From Desulfobacterales bacterium (GTDB lineage Bacteria; Desulfobacterota; Desulfobacteria; Desulfobacterales; SpSt-501): a DNA stretch of 64,000 nt. Below, piece after piece: positions 1-10,050 of the stretch. The translations under genes were made by a program, and so were the position numbers. Positions within the stretch are counted from its first letter, which is position 1; each line of letters starts with the position of its first letter. The notes under the pieces were generated by a model. That model made no database searches and was not told where the DNA came from. It worked only from the letters and a program-made list of their open reading frames with translations. The stretch covers positions 1 through 64,000 of the forward strand of contig JAUQXK010000089.1 of assembly GCA_030834695.1 (NCBI GenBank), read 5' to 3'.

Positions 1-216
1 TTCAAGGAAACCGAGCCGTACAACCGTGGCAAGAAGGTGGCCCGGTATTATCTTGCTCAAACAACGGAGGACCAAGTGGTTTTCGCAGTAAACCCGCAGA
101 TCGGTGCGCCGGAGCACCACGAGTACCGGTGGCTTTCCGGCGCCGAGCTCGAGAAGCTGGCCCCGCCGCGCCTCCTGCCGGTAATTCAATGGGCGCGCGG
201 CCGGGTGGAATTATGA
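1..216 (+). CDS. Nudix hydrolase, C-terminal fragment (cut by window start)
   Basis: The reading frame is open from base 1 to a TGA at 214-216, so only the last 71 residues are present and the Nudix box lies outside the window. The visible part has the strand pattern of diadenosine-tetraphosphate-type Nudix proteins: a YYLAQTT strand, then EHHEYRWLSGAEL, which matches the usual substrate-side strand and the 'W-x-x-x-x-E-L' helix start of that family. The stop overlaps the start of the following mutT gene (ATGA), so the two Nudix genes are translationally coupled. The exact substrate cannot be judged from the fragment. Confidence 0.6.
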   Translation, partial: FKETEPYNRGKKVARYYLAQTTEDQVVFAVNPQIGAPEHHEYRWLSGAELEKLAPPRLLPVIQWARGRVEL

Positions 217-596
217 TCGACGTCACGGCGGCCGTTTTGATCGAAAACGGCAACGTGCTGATCGCCCGCCGCAGGCCCGGAGCCTCGCAGGCCGGCCTGT
301 GGGAGTTCCCCGGCGGCAAGGTCCGGCCCGGGGAATCGCCCGCGCATTGCTTGAAGCGCGAGATCCGGGAAGAGCTGGGCATCGAGATCGCGGTGGGAAA
401 GTTTTTCGGCGAGAGCGTCTACGCTTACGAGAATCTAACCATCCGGCTGCTGGCCTACCGAGTCCGGGTAGAGAGCGGAGAATTGTCGGCCAACGATCAT
501 GCCGAGCTGGCCTGGGTGGCCTTGGCCGACCTCGGCCAGTATCGGTTTTGCCCGGCCGACGTTCCTTTCACCGAGAAACTGCAGAAAATGCAATGA
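213..596 (+). CDS. mutT: MutT-type (8-oxo-dGTP diphosphatase) Nudix protein
   Basis: A 127-residue protein, the usual MutT length. A complete Nudix box (G-x5-E-x7-REU-x-EE-x-GU) spans residues 35-57, with G35, E41, R49, E50, E53, E54 and G56 all present. The family hydrolyses oxidised or canonical nucleoside triphosphates to the monophosphate and pyrophosphate, cleaning the dNTP pool. The in-frame ATG at 129 is rejected because it lies deep inside the preceding Nudix gene. ATG 213 overlaps that gene's stop and begins directly with the first beta-strand (MIDVTAAVLI). The stop overlaps the next gene by ATGA. PolX and an endonuclease IV-like gene lie close by, so this is a small repair neighbourhood. 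Substrate preference is inferred from the family. Confidence 0.85.
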   Translation: MIDVTAAVLIENGNVLIARRRPGASQAGLWEFPGGKVRPGESPAHCLKREIREELGIEIAVGKFFGESVYAYENLTIRLLAYRVRVESGELSANDHAELAWVALADLGQYRFCPADVPFTEKLQKMQ

Positions 597-1081
597 TCTG
601 CTTCCGAAGCCAGAGGTTCTTCCGGCTCGCCGCCCTGACCTTGATTCTGGCGGTACTGGCGGCCCCCGATGCCGGCGGGCAGGCTCCCAAGCCGGCGGCA
701 CCTGCCACCCAACCCGAGCTCGCGCGCCAGAGGGAGCTCGAACGCGATGCCGCCGTCAACCTGTCGCTGGCCAAAAAATCCATCCAGGAAGATGCTTTTT
801 ACAACGCCAAGGTTGCGCTGAATGTCTGGAGGCTCAGCGCGCTGGATGCCGGCAATTTCGACCGCAAGCTTTACGAAGACCTGCGCAAGCAGCTGTACGA
901 AAAATCCATCCGCGAAAACCTGCGCTGCATCGACGTCGCCGTGACCCAGCGCGACGCCCCGGAGGCCAACCTCTGCCTGCGGATCTACCGCCTGCACGCC
1001 CAGGAGATCAACGCTTTCGATCCCAAGCGCTATGAGGACCTGAAGACGCGCGTCAGTGGCATACGCAAGAAAGAAAGATAA
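593..1081 (+). CDS. Secreted hypothetical protein
   Basis: A 162-residue protein with an N-terminal signal sequence: basic residues at 5-11, a hydrophobic core at about 12-24, and an Ala-rich cleavage region near residues 23-31. The mature part is helical and charged. It carries two similar segments, each ending in a FDxKxYEDL-type stretch (around residues 84-94 and 144-151), which suggests an internal duplication. I do not recognise the family. It starts in an ATGA overlap with mutT and ends 10 bases before the next gene, so it belongs to the same transcript. A longer frame starting upstream is antisense-like within mutT and was rejected. Export is inferred; function is unknown. Confidence 0.6.
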   Translation: MICFRSQRFFRLAALTLILAVLAAPDAGGQAPKPAAPATQPELARQRELERDAAVNLSLAKKSIQEDAFYNAKVALNVWRLSALDAGNFDRKLYEDLRKQLYEKSIRENLRCIDVAVTQRDAPEANLCLRIYRLHAQEINAFDPKRYEDLKTRVSGIRKKER

Positions 1082-1091
1082 GGAGGTAAAT

Positions 1092-1793
1092 ATGAAAATT
1101 CTGGGAATCGTCGGGAGCACGCGTAAAAGCGAGACATCGGGGGTCCACACCTTGGTCCGGACCGTTCTCGATCACACCCGTTACGAGTATGACCTGGTGG
1201 CGCTCCGGGGCAAGACCATCTCCGGATGCATTGCCTGTCTGGGCTGCGTCAAGGACAACATCTGCAAGGTCAAGGACGACCTGGCGGAGCTTCGGGAAAA
1301 GATCGTTGAAGCGGATGCCTATGTCATCGGGGCGCCCAACTATTACTCCACGTTGAACGCCGTCACGCACGCCTTCGTCGAACGCTGGTTTCAATTCCGG
1401 CATCAGGAGGGCAACCTGCTCTGGGGAAAGCTGGCCGTGGCGGTCGGGGTCGGGGGCACGTCCGGGACGTATCCGGCCAATGAGCTGGAAAAGTTCTTCC
1501 TTTACAATTTCATCGAAACCGTCGCCAAAGTGGCCGGACAAGGGGCGGCTTCCTGCTACTCCTGCGGGTACGGGGAAACGTGCAAAGTCGGCATCCCGAC
1601 CCTGCTCCACGGTCCCGGGGTCAAGATCACCGAGGACATGATTCCGGATGTCGCCAAGCAGCCGCAAACGATGCAAGCCGCGGCCGAGGCGGGCCGGCTG
1701 TTGGGAAAACGACTGCGGGAAGGGCACGACCGGATGAGCGTGACCCAGGCCATGCAGCAGAAGCTCATGTCGATGTTCGAGCACTCCGCCTGA
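1092..1793 (+). CDS. Iron-sulfur flavoprotein-like NAD(P)H-dependent FMN reductase
   Basis: A 233-residue flavodoxin-fold protein. It opens with a beta-strand and FMN-phosphate loop (KILGIVGSTRKSETSG). Cysteines 46, 49, 52 and 58 follow in a compact CX2CX2CX5C pattern. That arrangement is the [4Fe-4S] signature of archaeal/anaerobe iron-sulfur flavoproteins (Isf family), which move electrons from ferredoxin to FMN and have been linked to oxidant detoxification. GAPNYYSTLN near residue 90 fits the second FMN loop. A further Cys cluster (CYSCGYGETC) occurs near residues 155-164. ATG 1092 is chosen over an upstream in-frame ATG because AGGAGG sits 5 bases before it. Its 3' end overlaps the convergent endonuclease IV-like gene by 29 bases. 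Confidence 0.7.
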   Translation: MKILGIVGSTRKSETSGVHTLVRTVLDHTRYEYDLVALRGKTISGCIACLGCVKDNICKVKDDLAELREKIVEADAYVIGAPNYYSTLNAVTHAFVERWFQFRHQEGNLLWGKLAVAVGVGGTSGTYPANELEKFFLYNFIETVAKVAGQGAASCYSCGYGETCKVGIPTLLHGPGVKITEDMIPDVAKQPQTMQAAAEAGRLLGKRLREGHDRMSVTQAMQQKLMSMFEHSA

Positions 1794-2586
1794 TCGGCGG
1801 CCCGGCTTCCAGTTTTCCGATCAGCCGCTTCATCATCGCGGCATCCTGGTAAGGCCTGGGGGACTCACTGATAAGGGTCATGTCGATGCACCGGCCGACG
1901 AGGGCCTCGGCCAGCGGCCGGAAGAACTTCGGAGTGGTCTTGAGATGTTTGCGCTCACCCTTCGGACCATACTCAATCCCCGAGAAATGGGCGTGAACGT
2001 GCCGGGGTAGCCGGTCCAGGACCTTGCCGTAATCGATGTTTCCGGCCGCCCGCGCCAGCAGATGGGAAAAATCGATCGTGAACCCGCAACCGGTTTCCCG
2101 TGCCAGTTGGAGGCATTCATCCAGAGAACCGAACTGCGCCGGTTTGCCGGTGGTCTCGGGGCACAGCACGACGGCCCAGCGGTTTTTCTGCACGGCCGTA
2201 AGTAGATTCTCGATCGCCCGGGCGATCCGCGCGAAGGTTTTAGCGGCCGAGCGCTCCTGATAGAAGCCGGCGTGAAACACGACGTTGCGGGCGCCCATCA
2301 CCGCCGCCATCCGGCAGGATGAGAGGATGCGCTCCTTGCTCGCGGCAAGCTTCGTGGGATCGTCCGCCGCGAGGTTGATGTAATACGGGGCGTGCACGGA
2401 GAGCGTGATGTCCTTCTCCCTGGCAAGCCGCCCCACCGCCTCGGCCTCCTCCGGCTTCATCCGGACGCCATAGGTGAAGGCCACCTCCACGCAGCCGAGC
2501 CCCATGCGCGCCGCCTTCGTTATGGCCTTCAAGTATCCCAGCCCGTCGGACCCGGCTGCGCCGATTCGTATTTTCCTATCGAGCAT
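1765..2586 (-). CDS. Endonuclease IV-like AP endonuclease / TIM-barrel protein
   Basis: A 273-residue TIM-barrel protein of the AP-endonuclease 2 (Nfo/xylose isomerase-like) superfamily. Metal-site motifs appear in the expected order: SVHAPYYIN, FHAGFYQ, a Glu in CPETTGKPAQFGS, DFSHLLAR, HAHFSG and a late ISESPRP. The ETTGKP and DFSH motifs resemble the shorter archaeal/anaerobe endonuclease IV group, which cuts 5' of abasic sites. It lies 22 bases downstream of polX on the same strand, consistent with a base-excision-repair operon. The last about 10 codons overlap the end of the convergent flavoprotein gene. A sugar-phosphate isomerase role cannot be excluded. Confidence 0.75.
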   Translation of the reverse strand: MLDRKIRIGAAGSDGLGYLKAITKAARMGLGCVEVAFTYGVRMKPEEAEAVGRLAREKDITLSVHAPYYINLAADDPTKLAASKERILSSCRMAAVMGARNVVFHAGFYQERSAAKTFARIARAIENLLTAVQKNRWAVVLCPETTGKPAQFGSLDECLQLARETGCGFTIDFSHLLARAAGNIDYGKVLDRLPRHVHAHFSGIEYGPKGERKHLKTTPKFFRPLAEALVGRCIDMTLISESPRPYQDAAMMKRLIGKLEAGPPIRRSARTST

Positions 2587-2608
2587 CCCGTATCCAGTAT
2601 CTTTTCAG

Positions 2609-4339
2609 CTATCCCCTCATCGTCCGCTTCAACAGCCGGGCCAGCTCCTTGAGCGGCCGGGCGTTCAGCACATCCTTTTCCTCCAGCCATCCCCGCCGTG
2701 CCTGCCCCACGCCGTAAATAAGCTGGCCGAAATCGGCCACGCTGTGCGCATCCGTGTTGATGGCGACGAGAACCCCGGCCGCCTTGGCCATCTGGCAGTA
2801 GGTGTCGGTGAGGTCGAGCCGCTGGGGGTTGGCGTTCAGTTCGAGAAAACACCCGCGTTCTTTGGCCTTTCGGATCACGGCTGCCATGTCGACCGCGTAG
2901 GGCTCGCGCTCGTTGATCAGGCGGCCGCTCGGGTGGCCCAAAATCGAAAAAAAATGCTGGTCCATGGCCCGCAGGATGCGTTCGGTTTGCTGCTGAATCG
3001 GCAGCCGAAAATGGCTGTGGATGGAGCCGATCACGAGGTCGAGCTGCTGCAAGATACGGTCGGGAAGGTCCAGGCGGCCATCCTCGAGAATCTCCACTTC
3101 GATGCCTTTCAACAGTCGAAAACCTTTGAGCTTCGCATTCAGTCGGTCGATGTCCTCGATCTGTGCCAGCAGGCGTCGCTCGTTGAGGCCGCCCACCATC
3201 TTGAGGTACTGAGAATGATCGGTCACGGCCAGGTATTTCAGCCCGCAGCGTTTGGCTCCCAGGGCCATCTCCTCCAGGCTATTGCGCCCGTCGGTCGCGG
3301 TGGTGTGGGAATGCAGCTCGCCCTGGATGCCGGCTGACGCAACCAGCTCCGGCAGTCGGCCCTCGCGGGCAGCCTCGATTTCACCGCGGTCCTCGCGCAG
3401 CTCGGGCGGAATCCAGGCAAGACCCAGCGCGCGGTAGACCGATTCCTCGGTGCCCCCGGCGATCCTTTTTTCGCCGTCGAATACCCCGTACTCGTTGATC
3501 TTGAGTCCACGCAGGCGCCCGAGGCTCCGCACCGCGATGTTGTGGGCCTGGCTCCCGGTGAAATACTGCAGGGCCGCGCCGAAGCTCTCCGGCGCCACCC
3601 GCCGCAAGTCCACCTGCAGACCGGAGCGCAGAACCAGGCTCGATTTCGTCTCTCCACGGGCCAGCACCTGCTGCACATCCTCGAAATCCGTGAAACGCTC
3701 CATGACCGGGCTTTCCGCGCCGGCCGTTACCAGGATGTCGATGTCGCCCACGGTCTCCCGGCAGCGCCGGAAGCTGCCGGCGACAGCCACCGCAACCACC
3801 CCGGGGACCTGCTCAAGATAGCCCACCAGGCGTTCCACCTGCGGCCCGGCCGTGGCAACGCTCACCCGTGCCGGCCGCTCTGCAAGCGCGGCCAGCGCTT
3901 CCCGGATGTGCTGTTCGGTTTTGGCCCCGAAACCGGGCAGCGCTCGAACACGACCGGTCTCGGCCGCGTCCTTCAATGCGGACAGGCTTTCAATCTTAAG
4001 CTCGTGGTAGAGCGCACTCACCCGTTTGGGCCCGAGATTGGGAATCTTGAGCATCTCGATAACGCCCGCGGGAACTTTCTGCTTCAGTTTCTCGAGGGCC
4101 GGGGCCGTGCCGGTCTCCAGGATCTCGACGATCTTCGCGGCCAGCTCCTTGCCGATGCCGGGAAGCTCGGTCAGCTCCTTACCCGACCCCAGCAGGTCCC
4201 TGAGCTCCGGCCCCAGCCCCCGAATCGTGCGGCTGGCATTGCGGTAGGCCCGGATCTTGAAAGGGTTTTCGCCCTCGATTTCGAGATAATCAGCGATCCG
4301 GTCAAATACGTCGGCGATGTCGGGATTTCTAACGAACAT
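2609..4339 (-). CDS. polX: DNA polymerase/3'-5' exonuclease PolX
   Basis: A 576-residue protein, typical PolX length. Helix-hairpin-helix motifs occupy residues about 55-145 (LPGIGKELAAKI, LGPKRVSAL, LPGFGAKTEQ). The polymerase beta-type palm carries GSFRRCRETVGDIDIL with catalytic Asp199 and Asp201, and the third Asp at 244 (LQVDLR). A C-terminal PHP domain begins with GELHSHTTATDG (His343, His345, Asp350) and supplies a metal-dependent exonuclease/phosphodiesterase. The enzyme fills short gaps in base-excision repair. It heads a probable two-gene operon with the endonuclease IV-like gene. All expected catalytic residues seen are intact. Confidence 0.93.
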   Translation of the reverse strand: MFVRNPDIADVFDRIADYLEIEGENPFKIRAYRNASRTIRGLGPELRDLLGSGKELTELPGIGKELAAKIVEILETGTAPALEKLKQKVPAGVIEMLKIPNLGPKRVSALYHELKIESLSALKDAAETGRVRALPGFGAKTEQHIREALAALAERPARVSVATAGPQVERLVGYLEQVPGVVAVAVAGSFRRCRETVGDIDILVTAGAESPVMERFTDFEDVQQVLARGETKSSLVLRSGLQVDLRRVAPESFGAALQYFTGSQAHNIAVRSLGRLRGLKINEYGVFDGEKRIAGGTEESVYRALGLAWIPPELREDRGEIEAAREGRLPELVASAGIQGELHSHTTATDGRNSLEEMALGAKRCGLKYLAVTDHSQYLKMVGGLNERRLLAQIEDIDRLNAKLKGFRLLKGIEVEILEDGRLDLPDRILQQLDLVIGSIHSHFRLPIQQQTERILRAMDQHFFSILGHPSGRLINEREPYAVDMAAVIRKAKERGCFLELNANPQRLDLTDTYCQMAKAAGVLVAINTDAHSVADFGQLIYGVGQARRGWLEEKDVLNARPLKELARLLKRTMRG

Positions 4340-4361
4340 GATAATAGTTTTAAGTTTTACG

Positions 4362-4485
4362 TTTTATTACTTCGGCAATTAAATATGCCAAGATTTGTCA
4401 TTCCGGCGAAAGCCGGAATCCAGAGCGGTAATGGATGCCGGATCAAGTCCGGCATGACGGTATTTGCGTATTTCGCTGCCGGTCT
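4362..4485 (+). repeat. Dispersed repeat A, copy 1
   Basis: About 124 bases that recur in inverted orientation at 32002-32122. Shared landmarks are the start TTATTACTTCGGCAATTAAA, the short palindrome TCATTCCGGCGAAA, the block GGATGCCGGATCAAGTCCGG and the end GCGTATTTCGCTGCCGG. A fragment of the central block recurs at 46811-46840. The first 15-20 bases also resemble the termini of the 319-bp element at 39288-39606. No coding frame. Confidence 0.8.
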
Positions 4486-4487
4486 AG

Positions 4488-4613
4488 TAAGCCAGCCTTG
4501 GCGCGCGGCGCCACTTTATCGGCAAGAAAGTTTATTTGTGGGAGAGGCTTTCAGCCTCGATCGCCGCGGCTGGAAAGCCGCTCCCACAGAAAATGACCCA
4601 ACTTACTTGAAAG
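4488..4613 (+). repeat. Dispersed repeat B, copy 1
   Basis: 126 bases matched in the same orientation by 41219-41344 with only a handful of substitutions. The core is an inverted repeat: GAGGCTTTCAGCC pairs with GGCTGGAAAGCC, flanked by GTGGGAG/CTCCCAC. The architecture is REP/BIME-like. Both copies end in CCCAACTTACTTGAAAG. Confidence 0.85.
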
Positions 4614-4749
4614 TGTTAAGCAAAAGCAGGTCCTTTAAAATCCACCTGCCGGAAGAATTCGTTGCATCCGAATTCGTTGTTCATTGGCTTAACACGTAAC
4701 ACTTAAAACTTAAATCGTTTCCATGCCTTCTCAAGCATCGAAAAAAGAA

Positions 4750-4778
4750 TTGACCCCCGATTTAAATTCAGCATAGAT
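4750..4778 (+). promoter_or_regulatory. Possible sigma-70 promoter of the acyl-CoA carboxylase operon
   Basis: TTGACC (4750-4755), a 17-base spacer and ATAGAT (4773-4778) lie 25 bases before the carboxyltransferase ATG, with GAGGAGG between. Spacing is ideal but the -10 is weak. Confidence 0.35.
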
Positions 4779-4802
4779 GGTATCCAAAATAGAGGAGGCG
4801 CT

Positions 4803-6431
4803 ATGCAACCTACTCAAGCTCCCCCTGGCGGCCCCAAGCTGGCCCAGCGGCTGCAGCAGGCCGAGTGCGGTGTGTCGGCCGGAACCATCATGCAGGCCAA
4901 TCTCGCTGACCTCGAATCCATGAAAAGCGACGCGTTCCAGGCCGGAGGGGCGCGGCGCATCGAGGACCAGCACCGCCGCGGCAAATTGACCGCACGGGAG
5001 CGGATCGAACTGCTGCTAGACGAGGGGTCATTCGAGGAGTTCGACATCCTCAAAACCGGACGCGGCGGCTACACGGACCAGGAGCGCAACTATCCCGGGG
5101 ACGGCGTCATCACCGGCCACGGCACCATCGACGGCCGTGAGGTATTCGTCTTCAGCCAGGACTTCACCGTCATCGGCGGATCCCTGGGCGAGGCCCATTC
5201 CCAGAAGATCAGCAAAGTCATGGATCATGCCGTGCGCGTGGGCTCGCCGATCGTCGGGCTCAACGATTCGGGCGGAGCGCGCATCCAGGAGGGCGTCGAT
5301 GCGCTCGCGGCCTACGGCGAGATCTTCAACCGCAACGTCCAGGCCAGCGGGGTGGTGCCCCAAATCTCCTGCATCATGGGTCCGTGCGCCGGCGGCGCGG
5401 TCTACAGCCCGGCCATCACGGACTTCGTCTTCATGGTGGAGCCCACCGCCTACATGTTCGTGACCGGCCCCAACGTGGTCAAAACCGTCACGCACCAGGC
5501 GATCACCTCGGCCGATCTCGGCGGCGCGCGCATCCACGGGGAGAAGAGCGGGGTGGCGCACTTCGTTCTGCCCAACGACATCCTCTGCCTGCGGGAGGTG
5601 CGGCGCCTGATCAACTACCTGCCCTCCAACAACCAGCAGCGGCCGCCGATCCTGGATCTGCGCGATCCGCTGGAACGCACCGACCCGGCGCTCGACTACC
5701 TGATCCCGGCAAACCCCAACCACACCTACGATATGAAGGTGCTCATCCACAGCATCATGGACGGTGCCGAGTTCATGGAGATCCATCCGCATTTCGCCCG
5801 CAACGTCATCTGCGGCCTGGGTCGCCTGGGGGGGCAGACGGTAGGGCTCATCGCGAACCAGCCGGCCGTGCTCGCCGGGGTGCTCGACATCAACGCCTCG
5901 ACCAAGTCCGCGCGCTTCGTGCGCTTCTGCGACGCCTTCAACATCCCTCTGGTCTGCTTCGTGGACGTCCCTGGATTCATGCCCGGGCCCGAGCAGGAGT
6001 CCGGCGGCATTATCCGCCACGGCGCGAAGCTGCTGTATGCCTTCGTCGAGGCCAGCGTGCCGCGGATCACCGTCATCCTGCGCAAGGCCTACGGCGGAGC
6101 CTACATCGTCATGAATTCCAAACACATCGGCGGGGACATCAACTATGCCTGGCCCACGGCGGAGATCGCCGTGTTGGGTCCCAAGGGAGCGGCCGAGGTG
6201 ATCTACCGGCAGGATATCGCCGCCGCAGCCGACCCGGAAGCCCTCCTCGCCCAAAAGACCGATCACTACCGCAAGACGTTCGCCAATCCGTTCCTGGCGG
6301 CCAAGCGGGGCTATATCGATGATGTGATCTTCCCGCGCCACACCCGCCAGCGCCTGATTCGCAGCCTGCAGTTTCTGGAAAGCAAACGGGCGGGACGGCC
6401 GAATCGCAAGCATGGCAACATTCCGTTGTGA
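4803..6431 (+). CDS. Acyl-CoA carboxylase, carboxyltransferase (beta) subunit
   Basis: A 542-residue protein of the propionyl-/methylcrotonyl-CoA carboxylase beta family, slightly above the usual 510-530. Both crotonase-like halves are visible: the N-terminal half with GSLGEAHSQKI and an oxyanion-type GPCAGGAVYSPA, the C-terminal half with VDVPGFMPGPEQESGGIIRHGAKLL and RKAYGGAYIVMNSK. These segments bind acyl-CoA and carboxybiotin. A good GAGGAGG precedes the start. The biotin carboxylase/carrier gene follows 9 bases later, so the pair forms a complete holoenzyme. Substrate could be propionyl-CoA, another acyl-CoA, or glutaconyl-type; specificity cannot be read from sequence alone. Confidence 0.88.
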   Translation: MQPTQAPPGGPKLAQRLQQAECGVSAGTIMQANLADLESMKSDAFQAGGARRIEDQHRRGKLTARERIELLLDEGSFEEFDILKTGRGGYTDQERNYPGDGVITGHGTIDGREVFVFSQDFTVIGGSLGEAHSQKISKVMDHAVRVGSPIVGLNDSGGARIQEGVDALAAYGEIFNRNVQASGVVPQISCIMGPCAGGAVYSPAITDFVFMVEPTAYMFVTGPNVVKTVTHQAITSADLGGARIHGEKSGVAHFVLPNDILCLREVRRLINYLPSNNQQRPPILDLRDPLERTDPALDYLIPANPNHTYDMKVLIHSIMDGAEFMEIHPHFARNVICGLGRLGGQTVGLIANQPAVLAGVLDINASTKSARFVRFCDAFNIPLVCFVDVPGFMPGPEQESGGIIRHGAKLLYAFVEASVPRITVILRKAYGGAYIVMNSKHIGGDINYAWPTAEIAVLGPKGAAEVIYRQDIAAAADPEALLAQKTDHYRKTFANPFLAAKRGYIDDVIFPRHTRQRLIRSLQFLESKRAGRPNRKHGNIPL

Positions 6432-6440
6432 GGAGGAGCC

Positions 6441-8450
<2,010 letters not shown>

Positions 8451-8515
8451 TGGAGTCTTTCAAAATTCACGAACCGCAGGAGGCTCCCTGGGAGCTGCGC
8501 TAATGGTGATAACTT

Positions 8516-9490
8516 ATGAAAATAAACGAAAATTTTTCCAAAATTAAAGTCGCGGTTGTACAGGCTGCTCCAGTTCTTTTTAAGCGTGAAGCGAGTGTCG
8601 AAAAAGCATGTCGCTTAACTCATGAAGCCGCGGCACAGGGAGCTAAGTTAGTCCTTTTTCCAGAAGCGTTTATTCCAGCCTATCCACGAGGACTTAGCTT
8701 TGGGGCTGTTGTTGGTAATCGCAGCCCAGAAGGTAGACTTACCTGGCAAACCTATTGGTCAAACGCTGTTGATATTCCCAGCCCCGCTACTCAAGCATTA
8801 GGAGCGGCGGCTCGCCATGCAAATGTGTATTTGGCTATCGGCGTCATCGAGCGGGATGGTCAGTTCAGCGGAGGCACGCTCTATTGCACCTTGCTTTACT
8901 TCGATCCAAAAGGACAACTTATAGGCAAGCACCGCAAACTCAAGCCGACAGCCTCCGAACGAATTATTTGGGGCGAAGGAGACGGCAGCACTCTGACCGT
9001 TCTTGCCACTGAGCTTGGCAAGATAGGAGGGTTGATATGCTGGGAGAACTATATGCCATTAGCGCGAATGGCCATGTATGGCAAAGGGGTTGAAATCTAC
9101 TTGGCCCCTACGGCTGATTCCCGTGACAGCTGGCAGGCTAGTTTACAGCATATAGCATGTGAGGGTCGTTGCTTTGTTTTGGGTTGTAACCAGTATGTTA
9201 CCAAATCTATGTACCCACCGGATCTGAATGGATTGAAAGATTTGGAGCCCCAACCAGAGGAACTATGCCGCGGAGGTAGTGTCATCGTCTCGCCACTTGG
9301 CAAGGTTTTGGCAGGACCTCTATATGGTCAGGAAGGAATATTATGTGCCGATCTTGATATGGCTGAAATTGCCCGAAGCAAATATGATTTTGACGTGACG
9401 GGTCACTACTCCCGGCCGGATGTATTTCAGCTGATCATCAACGAGAAACCTTTATCGCCAGTAACCTACAGTCCAAGTAACGAGCAATAA
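8516..9490 (+). CDS. Nitrilase-family carbon-nitrogen hydrolase
   Basis: A 324-residue protein that lines up with true nitrilases (C-N hydrolase branch 1) along its length. The catalytic triad is visible: Glu50 in LVLFPEAFIPAYPRG, Lys141 in KHRKLKPTASER, and Cys175 in GGLICWENYMPLAR. The YPRG and GEGDGS stretches are typical of nitrile-hydrolysing members, which turn a nitrile into a carboxylic acid and ammonia. The codon use is clearly more AT-rich than the carboxylase genes before it, which suggests recent acquisition. It sits 65 bases after the carboxylase and may read through from it. Cyanide hydratase or amidase activity are alternatives. Confidence 0.85.
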   Translation: MKINENFSKIKVAVVQAAPVLFKREASVEKACRLTHEAAAQGAKLVLFPEAFIPAYPRGLSFGAVVGNRSPEGRLTWQTYWSNAVDIPSPATQALGAAARHANVYLAIGVIERDGQFSGGTLYCTLLYFDPKGQLIGKHRKLKPTASERIIWGEGDGSTLTVLATELGKIGGLICWENYMPLARMAMYGKGVEIYLAPTADSRDSWQASLQHIACEGRCFVLGCNQYVTKSMYPPDLNGLKDLEPQPEELCRGGSVIVSPLGKVLAGPLYGQEGILCADLDMAEIARSKYDFDVTGHYSRPDVFQLIINEKPLSPVTYSPSNEQ

Positions 9491-10050
9491 AAGGAGTCAG
9501 CGGCTTGAGGCTACAAGAGACTCGCAGACATTAGTTGGTCTAATGATCCCTGGCGTCAGGGAAACCAACCTCCCATCAATGTTGATCGAAAAAACAAGGG
9601 AGGAAAAGGGGTCAAACCTACATAATTGCCAATTTGAATTGAAATGATAAAACTCTATCATTCCACACACCACCTCACGCGGCAATGAACGCAAGGCAGT
9701 CTTCAAGAGCAAGCGGACCGTGAAAAATTTTTTTCTTACTCCCGCTGCAGCGGAAGCAAGCTGACGGGGATCGGGTTGCGGTCTATGATTGGTCGATCCG
9801 GTGTCACCCAGGCATCCCAAAGAATCGTTCTAAAGAGAAGCAAGGATAAGGATTCGAGAAAAGGCATTAACGGATAAAGTGTCAAATGTGTAAGCCTGAC
9901 CCCCATGGTTTTTCAGTCTGCCAAAAGAATGTTGGATTGCTCGTTGTAATTTTGATTTTTGTAAGTCTGGGAATTGGGTTGATAATGATTCCCTTTTTGC
10001 CGCATCATTGTACATGCCTAATGTGAGGTCATAAGTGGAAGAGCTGCGGA
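9491..10050. other. Gene-poor AT-richer stretch with mobile-element-like scraps
   Basis: 560 bases without a supportable gene. Short motifs of the form GGGGTCARRCYTACA occur at about 9608-9624 (plus) and about 9887-9907 (inverted), and a third lies at 11077-11093. In other genomes such motifs commonly flank REP-associated or IS-like transposase genes; no transposase is present here. The two minus-strand frames (about 107 and 61 codons) lack ribosome sites and look like decayed remnants. Confidence 0.5.

Larger units (their letters stand above)
4340..4802. other. Intergenic region built of dispersed repeats
   Basis: 463 bases between the divergent polX and carboxyltransferase genes. No convincing reading frame was found. 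It contains two different dispersed repeat copies back to back (4362-4485 and 4488-4613), then unique sequence with a possible sigma-70 promoter close to the carboxylase genes. Confidence 0.7.

Noticed and set aside
9497-9820. 107-codon minus-strand frame in the accessory island
   Set aside because: No ribosome site and no domain; it spans a mobile-element-type terminal motif and is most likely decayed or non-coding.
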